A DNA stretch of 64,000 nucleotides from Paraburkholderia humisilvae (GTDB lineage: Bacteria; Pseudomonadota; Gammaproteobacteria; Burkholderiales; Burkholderiaceae), in assembly GCF_902859855.1 (NCBI RefSeq), contig NZ_CADIKH010000006.1, positions 216,899 through 280,898 on the forward strand. Reading direction: 5' to 3'. The notes under the pieces are model-generated. The model saw only the letters and a list, made by a program, of their open reading frames with translations. It searched no databases and was not told the DNA's origin. A program made the position numbers and the translations under genes. Below are positions 17,241 through 27,949 of this stretch, piece by piece (position 1 is the stretch's first letter; each line of letters begins with the position of its first letter).

Positions 17241-18947
17241 ATGTTCGACGATCTTGTTCAATTTGCGCTGGTACTCATCGCCATGACCGGTTTGACGGTC
17301 GCGATGGGCAAGTGGCTCGCCCACGTTTTCACCGATGAACGGCACTTGCGCATCGAGCGCTGGACCTATTCGGTGCTCGGTGCGGACCCGGCTGAACGCA
17401 TGCCGTGGACCCGCTATGCGATGGTGCTCGTCCTCGGCAACGCGGCGATGATGCTGCTCGGTTATCTGCTGTTACGTGTGCAAGGGCTGCTGCCGGCGTT
17501 CGACTCGCTGCAACGTGCCGCGCAAACGCCTGACCTCGCCTTCAACACGGCGGCGTCGTTCGTCACCAATACGAACTGGCAGTCGTACTCAGGCGAATCG
17601 AGTCTGTCCAATTTCTCGCAGATGGCCGTCATCACGTTTCTGATGATGGTGAGCGCCGCGACCGGCGTGGCGGCGTGCGGCGGCTTTATCCGCGCGTTGT
17701 GCCGCAAGAGCGCGCACGACATCGGCAACTATTGGGTCGACTTTACGCGTGTGATGTATCGCGTGCTGCTGCCGCTGTCGTTCGTGATGGCGCTCGTCTA
17801 CGTGTGGCAGGGCATGCCGCAGACGCTCACGAGCGAGACGGTCGCGACCACGCTCGAAGGGCTCAAGCAGCCCATCGTGCTGGGTCCGGTCGCGAGCATG
17901 GAATCGATCAAGCACCTGGGCACCAACGGCGGCGGCTTCTTCAGCATGAACGCCGCGCATCCGTACGAGAACCCGACGCCGTTCACGAACACGCTGCACA
18001 TCCTGAGCATGCTGCTGATTCCCGCGGCGCTCACCTACACGGCAGGCAGCATGCTGATGCGCCGCCGCCAGGGTTGGGCGTTTTTCGCCGCGTTCCTGGT
18101 CATGTTTGTCGGCGCGCTCGCGATCGTCTACACGGCCGAGCAGCATGGCAACGTGAATTTTGCGTCGCTGCATATCGACCAGCAGCCGTCCGCACTGCAG
18201 GCGGGCGGCAATATGGAAGGTAAGGAAACGCGCTTCGGCATCGGCCAGACGAGCCTGTTTATCGCGGTGACGACCGCCGCGACCACCGGTTCGGTCGACG
18301 CGATGCACGACTCGCTGACGCCGATGGGCGGCTTCGTGCCGATCGGCGAGATGATGCTGAACAACGTGTTCGGCGGCGATGGCGTCGGCTTTATCAACCT
18401 GGTCACGTTCGCGATTCTGACCGTGTTTATCGTCGGCATGATGATTGGGCGCACGCCGGAGTTTCTCGGCAAGAAGATCGAAGCGCGTGAAATGAAATTC
18501 GTGATGCTCGCGGTGCTCGCCCATCCGCTCTGCATTCTCGGCCTGACCGCGCTGGCCGTCGCGTGGCCCGCGACGCCCGCGAGCCTCAACAATCTCGGCC
18601 CGCACGGCTTTAGCGAAGTGCTGTACGCGTACACGTCCGGCACCGCGAACAACGGCTCCGCATTCGCCGGCCTCAATGCGAACACGCCGTTCTTCAACAC
18701 CACGATCGGCTTTGCGATGCTGTTCGGCCGCTTCTTCACGCTGCTACCGATGCTTGCTGCCGCGGGATCGCTCGCCGCGAAGAAAAGCGTGCCCGAAGGT
18801 CCGGGCACGCTGCCGACCGCTACGCCGCTGTTTACCGCGCTGCTGGTGTTCGTCGTGCTTCTGGTCGGCGGGCTGACCTTCTTCCCGGCGCTTGCGCTGG
18901 GCCCGATCGTCGAGCACCTGATGCTCGCGAGCGGTCAACTGTTCTAA
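17241..18947 (+). CDS. kdpA: Potassium-transporting ATPase channel subunit KdpA
   Basis: KdpA is the potassium-selecting, channel-like subunit of the high-affinity Kdp pump. The 568-residue protein carries the selectivity-loop sequences [41 protein letters not shown] and [13 protein letters not shown], and about ten transmembrane helices. Length and motifs agree with E. coli KdpA. It starts at ATG 17241 after AGGGAGCCCATC. It is followed 12 bases later by kdpC rather than kdpB. Confidence 0.96.
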   Translation: MFDDLVQFALVLIAMTGLTVAMGKWLAHVFTDERHLRIERWTYSVLGADPAERMPWTRYAMVLVLGNAAMMLLGYLLLRVQGLLPAFDSLQRAAQTPDLAFNTAASFVTNTNWQSYSGESSLSNFSQMAVITFLMMVSAATGVAACGGFIRALCRKSAHDIGNYWVDFTRVMYRVLLPLSFVMALVYVWQGMPQTLTSETVATTLEGLKQPIVLGPVASMESIKHLGTNGGGFFSMNAAHPYENPTPFTNTLHILSMLLIPAALTYTAGSMLMRRRQGWAFFAAFLVMFVGALAIVYTAEQHGNVNFASLHIDQQPSALQAGGNMEGKETRFGIGQTSLFIAVTTAATTGSVDAMHDSLTPMGGFVPIGEMMLNNVFGGDGVGFINLVTFAILTVFIVGMMIGRTPEFLGKKIEAREMKFVMLAVLAHPLCILGLTALAVAWPATPASLNNLGPHGFSEVLYAYTSGTANNGSAFAGLNANTPFFNTTIGFAMLFGRFFTLLPMLAAAGSLAAKKSVPEGPGTLPTATPLFTALLVFVVLLVGGLTFFPALALGPIVEHLMLASGQLF

Positions 18948-18959
18948 GGATCGACAGTC

Positions 18960-19658
18960 ATGAGCACAATCAGTCAATCCCAGCCGCACAGCGTACCGCT
19001 GCTGCATGGCGTCGCACGCTCGGCGGTCGCGTCCGCGGTGTTCTTTATGCTGGTCACCGGGCTGGTGTACCCGCTTGTCACGACGGGCGTCGCGCAACTC
19101 GCGATGCCGGCGCGAGCGAATGGCAGCATCGTCGAACGCGGCGGCGTGCCGGTCGGCTCGCTGCTGATCGGCCAGAACGTCACGCAGCCGCGGTACTTTC
19201 ACCCACGCCCGAGCGCGACGACGGGCACCGACCCGGCCCATCCGGATCAAACGATCGCGCAGCCGTACAACGCGGAATCGAGTGGCGCGAGTAATCTCGG
19301 GCCGACCAGCAAGTCGCTGATCGATCAGGTGAAGGCACGCGCGATCGCGTATCGCAATGAAAACGGTCTCGCGCCGGATGCGCCTGTGCCGGTCGATGCG
19401 GTCACCGCGTCCGGCTCCGGACTCGACCCGGACATCTCGCTTGGTAACGCGCTGCTGCAAGCCGCCCGCGTCGCGCAGGCGCGTCGCATGTCGACCCATG
19501 CGATGCGCGCGTTGATCGCACAGAACACGACGCCCCGGCAGTTCGGCGTGCTCGGCGATGCGCGCGTCGATGTGCTGAAACTGAACCTCGCGCTCGATGC
19601 GGCCGCAGCCGCGGCCAACAGGCCGTCGCAGCCCGCGTCGGCGCGCGAAACTCACTGA
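18960..19658 (+). CDS. kdpC: Potassium-transporting ATPase subunit KdpC
   Basis: A 232-residue protein, somewhat longer than E. coli KdpC (190). It has one N-terminal transmembrane helix ([19 protein letters not shown]) and a periplasmic part with [36 protein letters not shown] and [20 protein letters not shown], all diagnostic of KdpC. The extra length is a 30-residue C-terminal Ala-rich tail and an N-terminal extension. KdpC helps retain potassium and couples KdpA and KdpB. The position between kdpA and kdpB is unlike the usual kdpFABC order. Confidence 0.95.
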   Translation: MSTISQSQPHSVPLLHGVARSAVASAVFFMLVTGLVYPLVTTGVAQLAMPARANGSIVERGGVPVGSLLIGQNVTQPRYFHPRPSATTGTDPAHPDQTIAQPYNAESSGASNLGPTSKSLIDQVKARAIAYRNENGLAPDAPVPVDAVTASGSGLDPDISLGNALLQAARVAQARRMSTHAMRALIAQNTTPRQFGVLGDARVDVLKLNLALDAAAAAANRPSQPASARETH

Positions 19659-19684
19659 TAGCAAAGTTCTTTGCGAGAAGCTTC

Positions 19685-21781
19685 ATGAATGTTCAAAACG
19701 AGTCGTTGACGCCCGCCGGTACCGCGGCGTCCGCCGCGCCGATGTCGCGCGCGGCGCAAGTGGTCTGGCGAATGGTGATCGCGGATGCGTTGCGCAAGCT
19801 GTCGCCGCGCGCGCAATGGCAGAACCCGGTGATGTTCGTCGTCTATATCGGCAGCATCGTGACGACCTTGTTGTGGCTGCAGGCCGTCTTTTCCCAAGGC
19901 GAGGCGCCCGCGGGTTTTATCTTCGCGATTGCAGTGTGGTTGTGGTTCACGGTGCTGTTCGCGAACGGCGCCGAAGCGCTCGCCGAAGGGCGCGGCAAGG
20001 CGCAGGCGGCGGCGCTGCGCGGTGCGCGCCGACGCGTGTTCGCGAAGGTGCTCGACGTGCCGCGGTACGGCGCCGCGGTCTACCCGCTGCCGAGCGATGA
20101 GCTGATGGCCGGCAAGTACGTGCTCGTCGAAGCCGGCGATATGATTCCGGCCGACGGCGAAGTGATCGAAGGCGTCGCGTCGGTCGACGAATCGTCGATT
20201 ACCGGCGAGTCCGCGCCGGTCATCCGCGAATCGGGCGGCGATTTTTCGTCGGTGACCGGCGGCACGCGCGTGCTGTCGGACTGGCTGATCATGCGGGTCA
20301 CCGCCAACCCGGGCGAAGCGTTTCTCGACCGGATGATCGCGATGATCGAAGGCGCGAAGCGCGGCAAGACGCCGAACGAAGTCGCGCTGATCATTCTGCT
20401 CGTCGCGTTGACCATCGTGTTCCTGCTTGTCTGCGTGACGCTGCTGCCGTACTCGGCCTTTAGCGTGATGCTGACCCAAAGCGGTCACGAGGTGAGTCTT
20501 ACCGTACTGATCGCGCTGCTCGTCTGCCTGATTCCGACCACGATTGGCGCGTTGCTTTCCGCGATCGGCGTGGCCGGCATGAGCCGTATGCTGCGCGCGA
20601 ATGTAATCGCGATGTCCGGGCGCGCGATCGAAGCGGCCGGTGACGTCGACGTCCTGCTGCTCGACAAGACCGGCACGATCACGCTCGGCAATCGCCAGGC
20701 GAGCCGCTTCGTGCCGGCCGAAGGCGTCGACGAACGCACGCTTGCCGATGTCGCGCAGCTCGCGTCGCTGGCCGACGAAACGCCGGAAGGGCGCTCGATC
20801 GTCGTGCTCGCGAAGCTACGTTTCAGTCTGCGCGGCCGCGATCTGCACCACAGCAAACCGGTGCCGTTCAGCGCGCAAACACGGATGAGCGGCGTCGATC
20901 TCGGCGCACGGCAAATCCGCAAAGGCTCCGCGCAGGCCATTCGTGCGCACGTGCGCGAACTGGGCGGCGTGTTTCCGGCCGGCACCGAGCGCGCGGTCGA
21001 AGAGATCGCGCGGCACGGTGGCACACCGCTCGTGGTCGCCGACGGCGAGCGGGTGATGGGTGTGATCGAGCTGAAGGACATTGTGAAGGGCGGCATCAAC
21101 GAGCGCTTCGCGGAACTGCGCCGCATGGGCATCAAGACCGTGATGGTGACCGGCGACAACCGGCTCACGGCCGCGGCCATCGCGGCTGAAGCAGGCGTCG
21201 ACGACTATCTCGCGGAAGCCACGCCCGAGGACAAGCTCACGCTGATCCGCCGTTACCAGGCGGAAGGCCGGCTCGTCGCGATGACCGGCGACGGCACCAA
21301 CGATGCGCCGGCACTCGCGCAGGCCGACGTCGCGGTTGCGATGAACAGCGGCACGCAGGCGGCGAAGGAAGCCGGCAACATGGTCGATCTCGACAGCAAT
21401 CCGACCAAGCTGCTGCGCGTGGTCGAAGTGGGCAAGCAGATGATCATGACGCGCGGCGCGCTGACTACGTTTAGTGTGGCGAACGATCTGGCGAAGTACT
21501 TCGCGATCATTCCCGCCGCGTTCGTCAGTACGTGGCCCGCGCTTGCCGCGCTGAACGTGATGCATCTGCATAGCCCGCAAACGGCTATCCTGTCGGCGGT
21601 GATTTTCAATGCGCTCATCATCATCGCGTTGATCCCGCTCGCGCTGAAGGGAGTGCGTTATCGCGCCGAACCGGCGTCGCGCCTCTTGTCGCGTAACTTG
21701 TTAATCTACGGGGTGGGAGGTGTGATCGCGCCATTCATTGGGATCAAGCTGATCGATCTGGTCATCACACTGCTTTTGTAG
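19685..21781 (+). CDS. kdpB: Potassium-transporting P-type ATPase subunit KdpB
   Basis: The catalytic subunit, 698 residues. Actuator motif SITGESAPV, phosphorylation motif [16 protein letters not shown] (Asp327), and hinge [20 protein letters not shown] are all intact. ATP hydrolysis in the cytosol drives potassium uptake through KdpA. The start ATG 19685 lies 27 bases after kdpC. The next gene, kdpD, follows after about 70 bases. Confidence 0.97.
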   Translation: MNVQNESLTPAGTAASAAPMSRAAQVVWRMVIADALRKLSPRAQWQNPVMFVVYIGSIVTTLLWLQAVFSQGEAPAGFIFAIAVWLWFTVLFANGAEALAEGRGKAQAAALRGARRRVFAKVLDVPRYGAAVYPLPSDELMAGKYVLVEAGDMIPADGEVIEGVASVDESSITGESAPVIRESGGDFSSVTGGTRVLSDWLIMRVTANPGEAFLDRMIAMIEGAKRGKTPNEVALIILLVALTIVFLLVCVTLLPYSAFSVMLTQSGHEVSLTVLIALLVCLIPTTIGALLSAIGVAGMSRMLRANVIAMSGRAIEAAGDVDVLLLDKTGTITLGNRQASRFVPAEGVDERTLADVAQLASLADETPEGRSIVVLAKLRFSLRGRDLHHSKPVPFSAQTRMSGVDLGARQIRKGSAQAIRAHVRELGGVFPAGTERAVEEIARHGGTPLVVADGERVMGVIELKDIVKGGINERFAELRRMGIKTVMVTGDNRLTAAAIAAEAGVDDYLAEATPEDKLTLIRRYQAEGRLVAMTGDGTNDAPALAQADVAVAMNSGTQAAKEAGNMVDLDSNPTKLLRVVEVGKQMIMTRGALTTFSVANDLAKYFAIIPAAFVSTWPALAALNVMHLHSPQTAILSAVIFNALIIIALIPLALKGVRYRAEPASRLLSRNLLIYGVGGVIAPFIGIKLIDLVITLLL

Positions 21782-21853
21782 AGCTTTCGGCATGTCCTTT
21801 TTACGGTTCTGGCGAAAGTCTTTACAGCATTTTTATGGACCGTTGTGAAGGTA

Positions 21854-24532
21854 ATGGAAACCACTTCCGAGCCCAGCGTTCAGGGAACGGAAAAGCAATA
21901 TCAATCGACCGATGTTGAACGGGGCAGGCTAAAAATTTTCTTCGGCGCCTGTCCCGGCGTCGGCAAGACATGGGCGATGCTGCAGGCGGTCCGTCGGCAG
22001 CGCGACGGCGGCGTCGACGTCGCGATCGGCGAGATCGACACGCACGGCAGTGAAACGCTGCGCCGGCTAATCGAAGGATTGCCGGCGCTGCCGCCGAAGC
22101 ATGTGCATCATCATGAACGGATGTTGCGCGCGTTCGATATCGACGGGGCACTCGCGGCGCGCCCGCGACTGATCGCGGTGGACGAACTGGCCTGCGCTAA
22201 CGTGCCGGGCGGGCGCCACGCGAAACGCTGGCAGGATGTCGACGAACTGCTCGCGGCCGGTATCGATGTCTATGCGACGCTGGACGTCGCGCAACTCGAA
22301 AGCCTCGGTGACACGGTCAGCAATATGATCGGCCTACGCGTGCGCGAGAGCGTGCCCGACCGGTTCTTTTTCGATGCGGCCGATGTTGTGCTGATCGATC
22401 TGCCGCCCGACGATCTGCTCGCGCGGCTGCTGTCGGGTAGCGCGCGCCTCACGGCCGCCGCCGAGAGCGCGCGCAGCTACCTCGTGCGCGCGAATCTGCT
22501 CGCGTTGCGCGAACTGGCGTTGCGCTGCGTCGCCGATCGCGCGAATGCGGACGTGCATGGGCAGCGTCTGAAAGGACGTTTGCGTACCGCAGGTGCGACG
22601 CGTGAGCGGATTCTCGTCGGCATCCGCGCCGAAGCATCGCACGAACGGCTGATACACGAGGGCGCGCGTCTGGCCCAGCATCTGCGCGCGGAATGGATCG
22701 TCGTGCATGTCGACCAGTCCGCCGACGCGCGCGACCCGCATGGACGGGAGACGTTGCTCGCGCTCGCGAACCTCGCCGATAGCCTCGGCGCCGAGTTTGC
22801 GAATCTGCCCGGCGAAGACGTCGCGGCCACACTCGTCGGCTATGCGCATGAGCGCAGCGCAACCCGGCTCGTGCTGGGCAGCGATCCGCCGCGCGCGCGC
22901 TGGCGCGCACTCAGTGCCGCGTGTTGGGGAGCACGCATTGCCGAACGGGTCGTCCGGGCGCATCCGCGGCTCGGACTTGTCGTGGTCGGTACAGCCGACG
23001 TGCACGCAGCACCTGCGAAGGCGCAGGCGCAGCGCACCGCCGAAACACCGTTGAACGGCCTGATCCTCGCGGTGATCGCCTGTGCATTCACCACGCTGAT
23101 CGCGAGCGTGCTGCTGCATTTCTTCGCAACCCCGAACGTCGTGATGCTGTTCATGCTGAACGTCGTCCTGCTATCGCTGCGGCTGGGGCGTCTGGCGGGC
23201 GCGTGGGCGGCGCTGCTCTCGGTCGGTAGCTTCGATTTCTTTTTCGTCGAACCACGCTTTTCGTTCGCCGTGTCCGATACGCAATATCTGTTCACGTTCG
23301 TGCTGATGCTGACGGTTGCGCTGGTCACAAGCCAGCTCGCGTCGCGGCTGCGCTACAAGGCGAGAGTCGCGACGGCCGGCGAGCGCCGCGCGACCGCGGT
23401 CGCGCGCGTCGCACGCGATCTGTCGAGCGCGATTCGCCCGGCCCAGATCGCCGCGGTGTGCCGGCAGACCATCGCGCCGCTGTTCGACGCGCAAGTCGCG
23501 CTCGTGCTACCCGATCCCAAAGAGACGACGCTGCGAGATGCGTCCGATGAATTCGTCGATACGTCGGTCGCGCAGTGGACCTACGACCACGCGGAAGCCG
23601 CGGGTGCCGGCACGCAGACGCTAAGCGGCACGCGCGCGCTGTATCTGCCGTTGAAAGGGCCGATCTGCACGCGCGGCGTGCTCGCGATCTGCGCGCAGCA
23701 GGGCGAGCTCTCGAACAACGCGGACGACCGGCGTCTGCTGGATGCGTGCTGTGTGCTGATTGCGCTTGCACTCGAACGCACGCATTTCATCGAGATCGCG
23801 CAGGACACGCAGGTCCGCATGGAAGGCGAACGGCTGCGCAATGCGCTGCTTGCCGCGGTGTCGCATGACCTGAAGACGCCGCTCACCGCGATTCGCGGCC
23901 TGGCGGAAACACTCGAGCAGGTCGGCGATCTGCCCGATACCGAGCGCACGGCCGTATCGCGCTCGATCCGTCTGCAAACCGAAGAGCTGCACCGGCTCGT
24001 GACGAATCTGCTCGATCTCGCGCGCATGCAAAGCGAAGGCGTGCGGCTCAACAAGGAATGGCACGCGTTCGGCGAGATTGCCGGCAGCGCGCTGGCGCGT
24101 CTGGGCACCACGCTTGCCGCGCATCGTGTGCGTACCGAGTTGCCGGCCGATTTGCCGCTGATCGAGATCGACGCAATCGCATTCGAGCGCGTGCTCGTCA
24201 ATCTGATCGACAACGCGGTCAAATATACGCCGCCCGGTTCGACGATCCAGATACGCGCGCGTGCGGTGGGAGACACGATGCATCTGTTTATCGAGGACGA
24301 TGGCCCCGGCCTGCCGAACGTGAACCCCGAGCTCATCTTTGAAGCATTCACGCGCGGCGTGCGTGAGTCCGCGATTTCCGGGGTCGGCCTCGGACTCGCG
24401 CTATGCCGCACGATTGTCGATGCGCATGAAGGCGCGATCGACGTCGAGCGGCGTCTGCCGCAGGGCACGCGTTTCGAGATCCGTCTGCCGCTCGGCGCGC
24501 CGCCTGTTATCGAAGAGGAGAGGGCCTCATGA
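21854..24532 (+). CDS. kdpD: Potassium-sensing histidine kinase KdpD
   Basis: An 892-residue inner-membrane sensor kinase. The N-terminal KdpD domain has the Walker-type loop FFGACPGVGKTWAML near residue 30, followed by a USP-like domain (about 245-375). Four transmembrane helices lie around residues 390-495, a GAF-like region follows, then the kinase core: H box AAVSHDLKTPLTAIRG (His671), N box LIDNAVKYTPPG, G boxes DDGPGLP and GVGLGLALC. It phosphorylates KdpE in response to potassium limitation. ATG 21854 is used; GTG 21845 in frame is an alternative. It overlaps kdpE by four bases. Confidence 0.95.
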   Translation: METTSEPSVQGTEKQYQSTDVERGRLKIFFGACPGVGKTWAMLQAVRRQRDGGVDVAIGEIDTHGSETLRRLIEGLPALPPKHVHHHERMLRAFDIDGALAARPRLIAVDELACANVPGGRHAKRWQDVDELLAAGIDVYATLDVAQLESLGDTVSNMIGLRVRESVPDRFFFDAADVVLIDLPPDDLLARLLSGSARLTAAAESARSYLVRANLLALRELALRCVADRANADVHGQRLKGRLRTAGATRERILVGIRAEASHERLIHEGARLAQHLRAEWIVVHVDQSADARDPHGRETLLALANLADSLGAEFANLPGEDVAATLVGYAHERSATRLVLGSDPPRARWRALSAACWGARIAERVVRAHPRLGLVVVGTADVHAAPAKAQAQRTAETPLNGLILAVIACAFTTLIASVLLHFFATPNVVMLFMLNVVLLSLRLGRLAGAWAALLSVGSFDFFFVEPRFSFAVSDTQYLFTFVLMLTVALVTSQLASRLRYKARVATAGERRATAVARVARDLSSAIRPAQIAAVCRQTIAPLFDAQVALVLPDPKETTLRDASDEFVDTSVAQWTYDHAEAAGAGTQTLSGTRALYLPLKGPICTRGVLAICAQQGELSNNADDRRLLDACCVLIALALERTHFIEIAQDTQVRMEGERLRNALLAAVSHDLKTPLTAIRGLAETLEQVGDLPDTERTAVSRSIRLQTEELHRLVTNLLDLARMQSEGVRLNKEWHAFGEIAGSALARLGTTLAAHRVRTELPADLPLIEIDAIAFERVLVNLIDNAVKYTPPGSTIQIRARAVGDTMHLFIEDDGPGLPNVNPELIFEAFTRGVRESAISGVGLGLALCRTIVDAHEGAIDVERRLPQGTRFEIRLPLGAPPVIEEERAS

Positions 24533-25230
24533 AGAAGCCGCGCATTCTGCTGGTCGAGGACGAGTCCGACATCCGGCGTTTTATCCGGATGGCGCTCGAG
24601 CGTGACGGGATGACTGTCTTCGAAGCCAATACGGCTGCGCAGGCGCGCATCGAAAGCGCGAGCCGGCAGCCGGAATTGCTGATTGTCGATCTGGGCCTGC
24701 CGGACGAAGACGGCAAGGTGCTGATTCGCGACTTGCGTAGCTGGTCGCGTGCGCCGGTGCTGGTGTTGTCGGCGCGCGACCGTGAGACGGAAAAAGTGGA
24801 AGCGCTGAACATCGGCGCCGACGATTACCTGACCAAGCCATTCGGAGTGCCCGAACTGATCGCGCGCGTGCGCGCGCAACTGCGCCGCGCGAGTCTCGTC
24901 GCGAACGACGGGCCGACTGCGTCGACCGTGCATTTCGGCGATGTGTGCGTCGACCTCGCGACCTACGAAGTGACCCGCAACGGCACGCCGGTCCATTTGA
25001 CGCCGACCGAGTTCCGGTTGCTCGCTGCGTTGATTCGGGGTTACGGCAAGGTGATCACCTACCGGCAGTTGTTGCTCGACGTGTGGGGACCCGGATACGC
25101 GGACCGTCCGCAGTATCTGCGCGTGTATATGGTGACCTTACGGCAGAAGCTCGAGGACGATCCGACGCAACCGCGGCATTTGATGACCGAACTGCAGGTC
25201 GGCTACCGTCTTGCCGGGCTCGCGACGTGA
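24529..25230 (+). CDS. kdpE: Response regulator KdpE
   Basis: A 233-residue OmpR-type regulator. Receiver residues 1-120 carry the acidic pair in VEDES, the phosphoacceptor Asp54 in IVDLGLPDEDG and the Lys of DDYLTKPFG. The winged helix follows with LTPTEFRLLAALIRGYGK and YLRVYMVTLRQKLEDD. Phosphorylated by KdpD, it activates the kdp operon. It is coupled to kdpD by the ATGA overlap and faces the sulP gene across a 45-base convergent gap. Confidence 0.96.
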   Translation: MKKPRILLVEDESDIRRFIRMALERDGMTVFEANTAAQARIESASRQPELLIVDLGLPDEDGKVLIRDLRSWSRAPVLVLSARDRETEKVEALNIGADDYLTKPFGVPELIARVRAQLRRASLVANDGPTASTVHFGDVCVDLATYEVTRNGTPVHLTPTEFRLLAALIRGYGKVITYRQLLLDVWGPGYADRPQYLRVYMVTLRQKLEDDPTQPRHLMTELQVGYRLAGLAT

Positions 25231-25275
25231 GCCTGCGCGACCCGGCCCGCCACGTATAGGCACAACCGCGTGCAT

Positions 25276-27015
25276 TCAACGTGCGCTGCCTGTCTCGCTC
25301 GTCTCGCCAAGCACTGCGGTCCGATAGTGGCTGACCGCCTGTTCGAGATTGTGGAACATCCGCTCGCGGCCGAGCGCTTCGCCAAGCGGCGAGCGCTGCA
25401 CGAGTGCGAGCACTTCCGGATTCATGGCGGCGAGCCATAGCGTGATGCCGCGCGCACGCAAACGCTGTTCGGAATCGGCGAACATCTTAAGCGCGGTGTA
25501 TTCGATGTCGAATACGCCGCTCAGGTCGACAATCACTGTTTGCGGCGCGGCCGCCGCGATCAGCCTGAGTATCTTCTGTCCGATCTGCTCGACGTTCGCG
25601 AAGTAGATGCGTCCTTCCGGCAGCAGCATCAGCAGGCCCGGCCACGTTTCGTCGTTCGGATGCGCATGGGACACCGGCCGGAACACATCGGTGTTGCGCT
25701 TGCGCGCAAGCACATAGACCGGCGGATCGGACAGCTGATGCGCGAGCGCCGCGAGCGACACGACAATCGCGACCAGAATGCCTTGCAGCGTGCCGACCAC
25801 GACCACGCCGGCCAGCGCGACGAGGGCCCAGACGAATTCCATGCGCCGCACGCGCGCGATCGCGCGAAATTCGATCGGATCGAACAATCCAATCGAATAC
25901 ACGATGACGACGGCGGCCAGCACCGCTTGCGGGATCGGCCCGATCAGCGGCGACAGCAGCAGCATCGCCGCGAGCGCGACCGCCGCGGTCACGAGCGCCG
26001 CCGCCTGGCTGCACGCGCCGGCACGGCGATTCACCGCCGTCTGCGTGGTGCCGCCGCCGCCTGGCATCGCGCCGAACAGCGCGCCGACCAGATTCGCAAG
26101 GCCGGTCGCGAACAGCTCGCGGTTCGCGCGCGGCACCGGCTCGCCGTGGCGCGCGAACGCGCGGCCCGCCGCGACCGTTTCGGTGAAGCTCATCAGCGCC
26201 ATGCCGAGCGCGATCGGCCACAGGGTATCCACCAGCGCCAGCACCGGCAGCCTCGGTGCGGGCAGGCCGGCTGGCACCGTGCCGACCGTATCCACGCCGA
26301 GCGCATGCAGGTCGAGCAGCTTCGACGCGACGATTGCGCAAGCCACGACGATAAGCGGCGCCGGCACACGCGGCACGAAGCGCCGCAGCAGGACCAGCGC
26401 CACGAGCGCGACCGCCGCGACGACAACGGTCGGCGGCGTCGCTCGCGGAATGCCCTCGATAATCCGCAGCACGTTGTAAAAGAACTCGCCCTTGACGACG
26501 TGAATGCCAAGCAGCTTCGGCAACTGGTCGACGAAGATCACGACCGCGATGCCAGCCTTGAAGCCGACCAGCACCGGCGCGGAAATGAAGTTCGCGACGA
26601 AGCCCAGACGCAGCAGCGACGCGATCATCAGCATGGCGCCGACCAGCACGCCGAGCGTTGCCGCGGCGGTGAGCAGCTCCGTCTGGCCGCTGCCGGGCGC
26701 GACGCGCGCGAGCGCCGACGTGGTCAGGATCGCCAGCGTGGTGGTCGTGCTGACGCTAAGCACCCGCGATGTGCCGAAGAGTGCATAGATCATCATCGGG
26801 AAGAATGCGGTATAGAGGCCGGCTTCGACGGGCAGCCCGGCGAGCGTCGCGTAGGCAAGCGCGTTCGGAATGACCACCGCCGCCGACGTCAGGCCGGCGA
26901 TCAGATCGCCTTTGACCCAATGCGTACGATAGTGGAGCAGCCATTCCGGCAGGGGTATTGCGCTTTGGCGGGCGTGTCGGGGAGGCTGTGCGGAAGGCGG
27001 ATCGGACGGCGGCAT
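25276..27015 (-). CDS. SulP-family anion transporter with STAS domain
   Basis: A 579-residue inner-membrane protein. The N-terminal SLC26/SulP signature ALAYATLAGLPVEAGLYTAF is followed by about 12-14 transmembrane helices, including GALFGAMPGGGGTTQTAVNR. A C-terminal STAS domain (about residues 455-560, block VIVDLSGVFDIEYTALKMF) completes it. Members carry sulfate, bicarbonate, dicarboxylates or other anions; the substrate is not readable. The open frame extends to 27192, but the first 59 residues of that version are low-complexity and unlike SulP, so ATG 27015 is chosen, although its ribosome-binding site is weak. Confidence 0.9.
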   Translation of the reverse strand: MPPSDPPSAQPPRHARQSAIPLPEWLLHYRTHWVKGDLIAGLTSAAVVIPNALAYATLAGLPVEAGLYTAFFPMMIYALFGTSRVLSVSTTTTLAILTTSALARVAPGSGQTELLTAAATLGVLVGAMLMIASLLRLGFVANFISAPVLVGFKAGIAVVIFVDQLPKLLGIHVVKGEFFYNVLRIIEGIPRATPPTVVVAAVALVALVLLRRFVPRVPAPLIVVACAIVASKLLDLHALGVDTVGTVPAGLPAPRLPVLALVDTLWPIALGMALMSFTETVAAGRAFARHGEPVPRANRELFATGLANLVGALFGAMPGGGGTTQTAVNRRAGACSQAAALVTAAVALAAMLLLSPLIGPIPQAVLAAVVIVYSIGLFDPIEFRAIARVRRMEFVWALVALAGVVVVGTLQGILVAIVVSLAALAHQLSDPPVYVLARKRNTDVFRPVSHAHPNDETWPGLLMLLPEGRIYFANVEQIGQKILRLIAAAAPQTVIVDLSGVFDIEYTALKMFADSEQRLRARGITLWLAAMNPEVLALVQRSPLGEALGRERMFHNLEQAVSHYRTAVLGETSETGSAR

Positions 27016-27103
27016 GGGGAGCGGGAGAAAAGAAAGCCGAGCAGCCGCGCGCCAGTCGCGCGCGCGGCACCAATGCCGGTCAGTGCAGCGCGCGGCGCTT
27101 GCT

Positions 27104-27949
27104 TCAGAACTTCTCGGGCACGTATTTGAAAGAATAGTCGGGCTCGCGATAGTCGCCGCGCTTCTGCCGTTTCGGCAGCGTGATTTTCGCACGCGGCATC
27201 TCTTTGTATGGGATGGTCGACAGCAGATGGCTGATCAGGTTGAGCCGCGCGCGCTTTTTGTCGTCCGAGCGAACCACGTGCCACGGCGCGACGCCGGTGT
27301 CCGTTTCGATGAACATCTCGTCGCGGGCGCGCGAATAGTCGTACCAGCGCTCATACGAGCGCAAGTCCATCGGTGACAGCTTCCACAGCTTGCGGCCGTC
27401 GTGGATGCGCGCTTCGAGCCGGCGCGTCTGCTCCTCCTCGCTGACTTCGAGCCAGTATTTCAGAAGAATCACACCGGACTGGATAATCGCGCGTTCGACG
27501 AGCGGCACGCTTTTCAGAAACTGCCGCGACTGCTCGTCAGTGCAAAAACCCATCACGCGCTCGACGCCCGCGCGGTTGTACCAGCTGCGGTCGAATATCA
27601 CGATTTCGCCGGCCGCGGGTAAGTACGGCAGATAGCGCTGCAGGTACATCTGCGATTTTTCGCGATCGGTTGGCGCGGGCAGCGCGACCACGCGAAATAC
27701 GCGCGGGCTCACACGCTCGGTGATGGCCTTGATCGTGCCGCCTTTGCCTGCGCCGTCGCGCCCTTCGAAGACGATGCAGATTTTCGCGCCGGTCTGCACG
27801 GCCCACTCCTGCAGCTTGACCAGTTCGATGTGCAGGCGGGCGAGCTCCTTTTCGTATTCCTTGTTCGCGAGCTTCGCGGGTGGGCTGGCGACGCTGGGGT
27901 CGCTGCTAACTTTGTCCGCCTCTTTCGCGGCCTTTTTGCTCTGAGCCAT
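27104..27949 (-). CDS. ppk2: Polyphosphate kinase 2 (PPK2)
   Basis: A 281-residue cytosolic enzyme transferring phosphate between polyphosphate and nucleoside diphosphates. The Walker A loop FEGRDGAGKGGTIKAI and the Walker B/lid block IFDRSWYNRAGVERVMGF are intact, as is RRLEARIHDGRKLWKLSPMD in the lid. Length and single domain fit class I PPK2. The N-terminal 30 residues are Lys/Ala/Ser-rich and probably disordered. It is divergent from the DUF3141-pta-ackA-fabI block, with which it shares a theme of phosphate-bond energy supply. Confidence 0.93.
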   Translation of the reverse strand: MAQSKKAAKEADKVSSDPSVASPPAKLANKEYEKELARLHIELVKLQEWAVQTGAKICIVFEGRDGAGKGGTIKAITERVSPRVFRVVALPAPTDREKSQMYLQRYLPYLPAAGEIVIFDRSWYNRAGVERVMGFCTDEQSRQFLKSVPLVERAIIQSGVILLKYWLEVSEEEQTRRLEARIHDGRKLWKLSPMDLRSYERWYDYSRARDEMFIETDTGVAPWHVVRSDDKKRARLNLISHLLSTIPYKEMPRAKITLPKRQKRGDYREPDYSFKYVPEKF

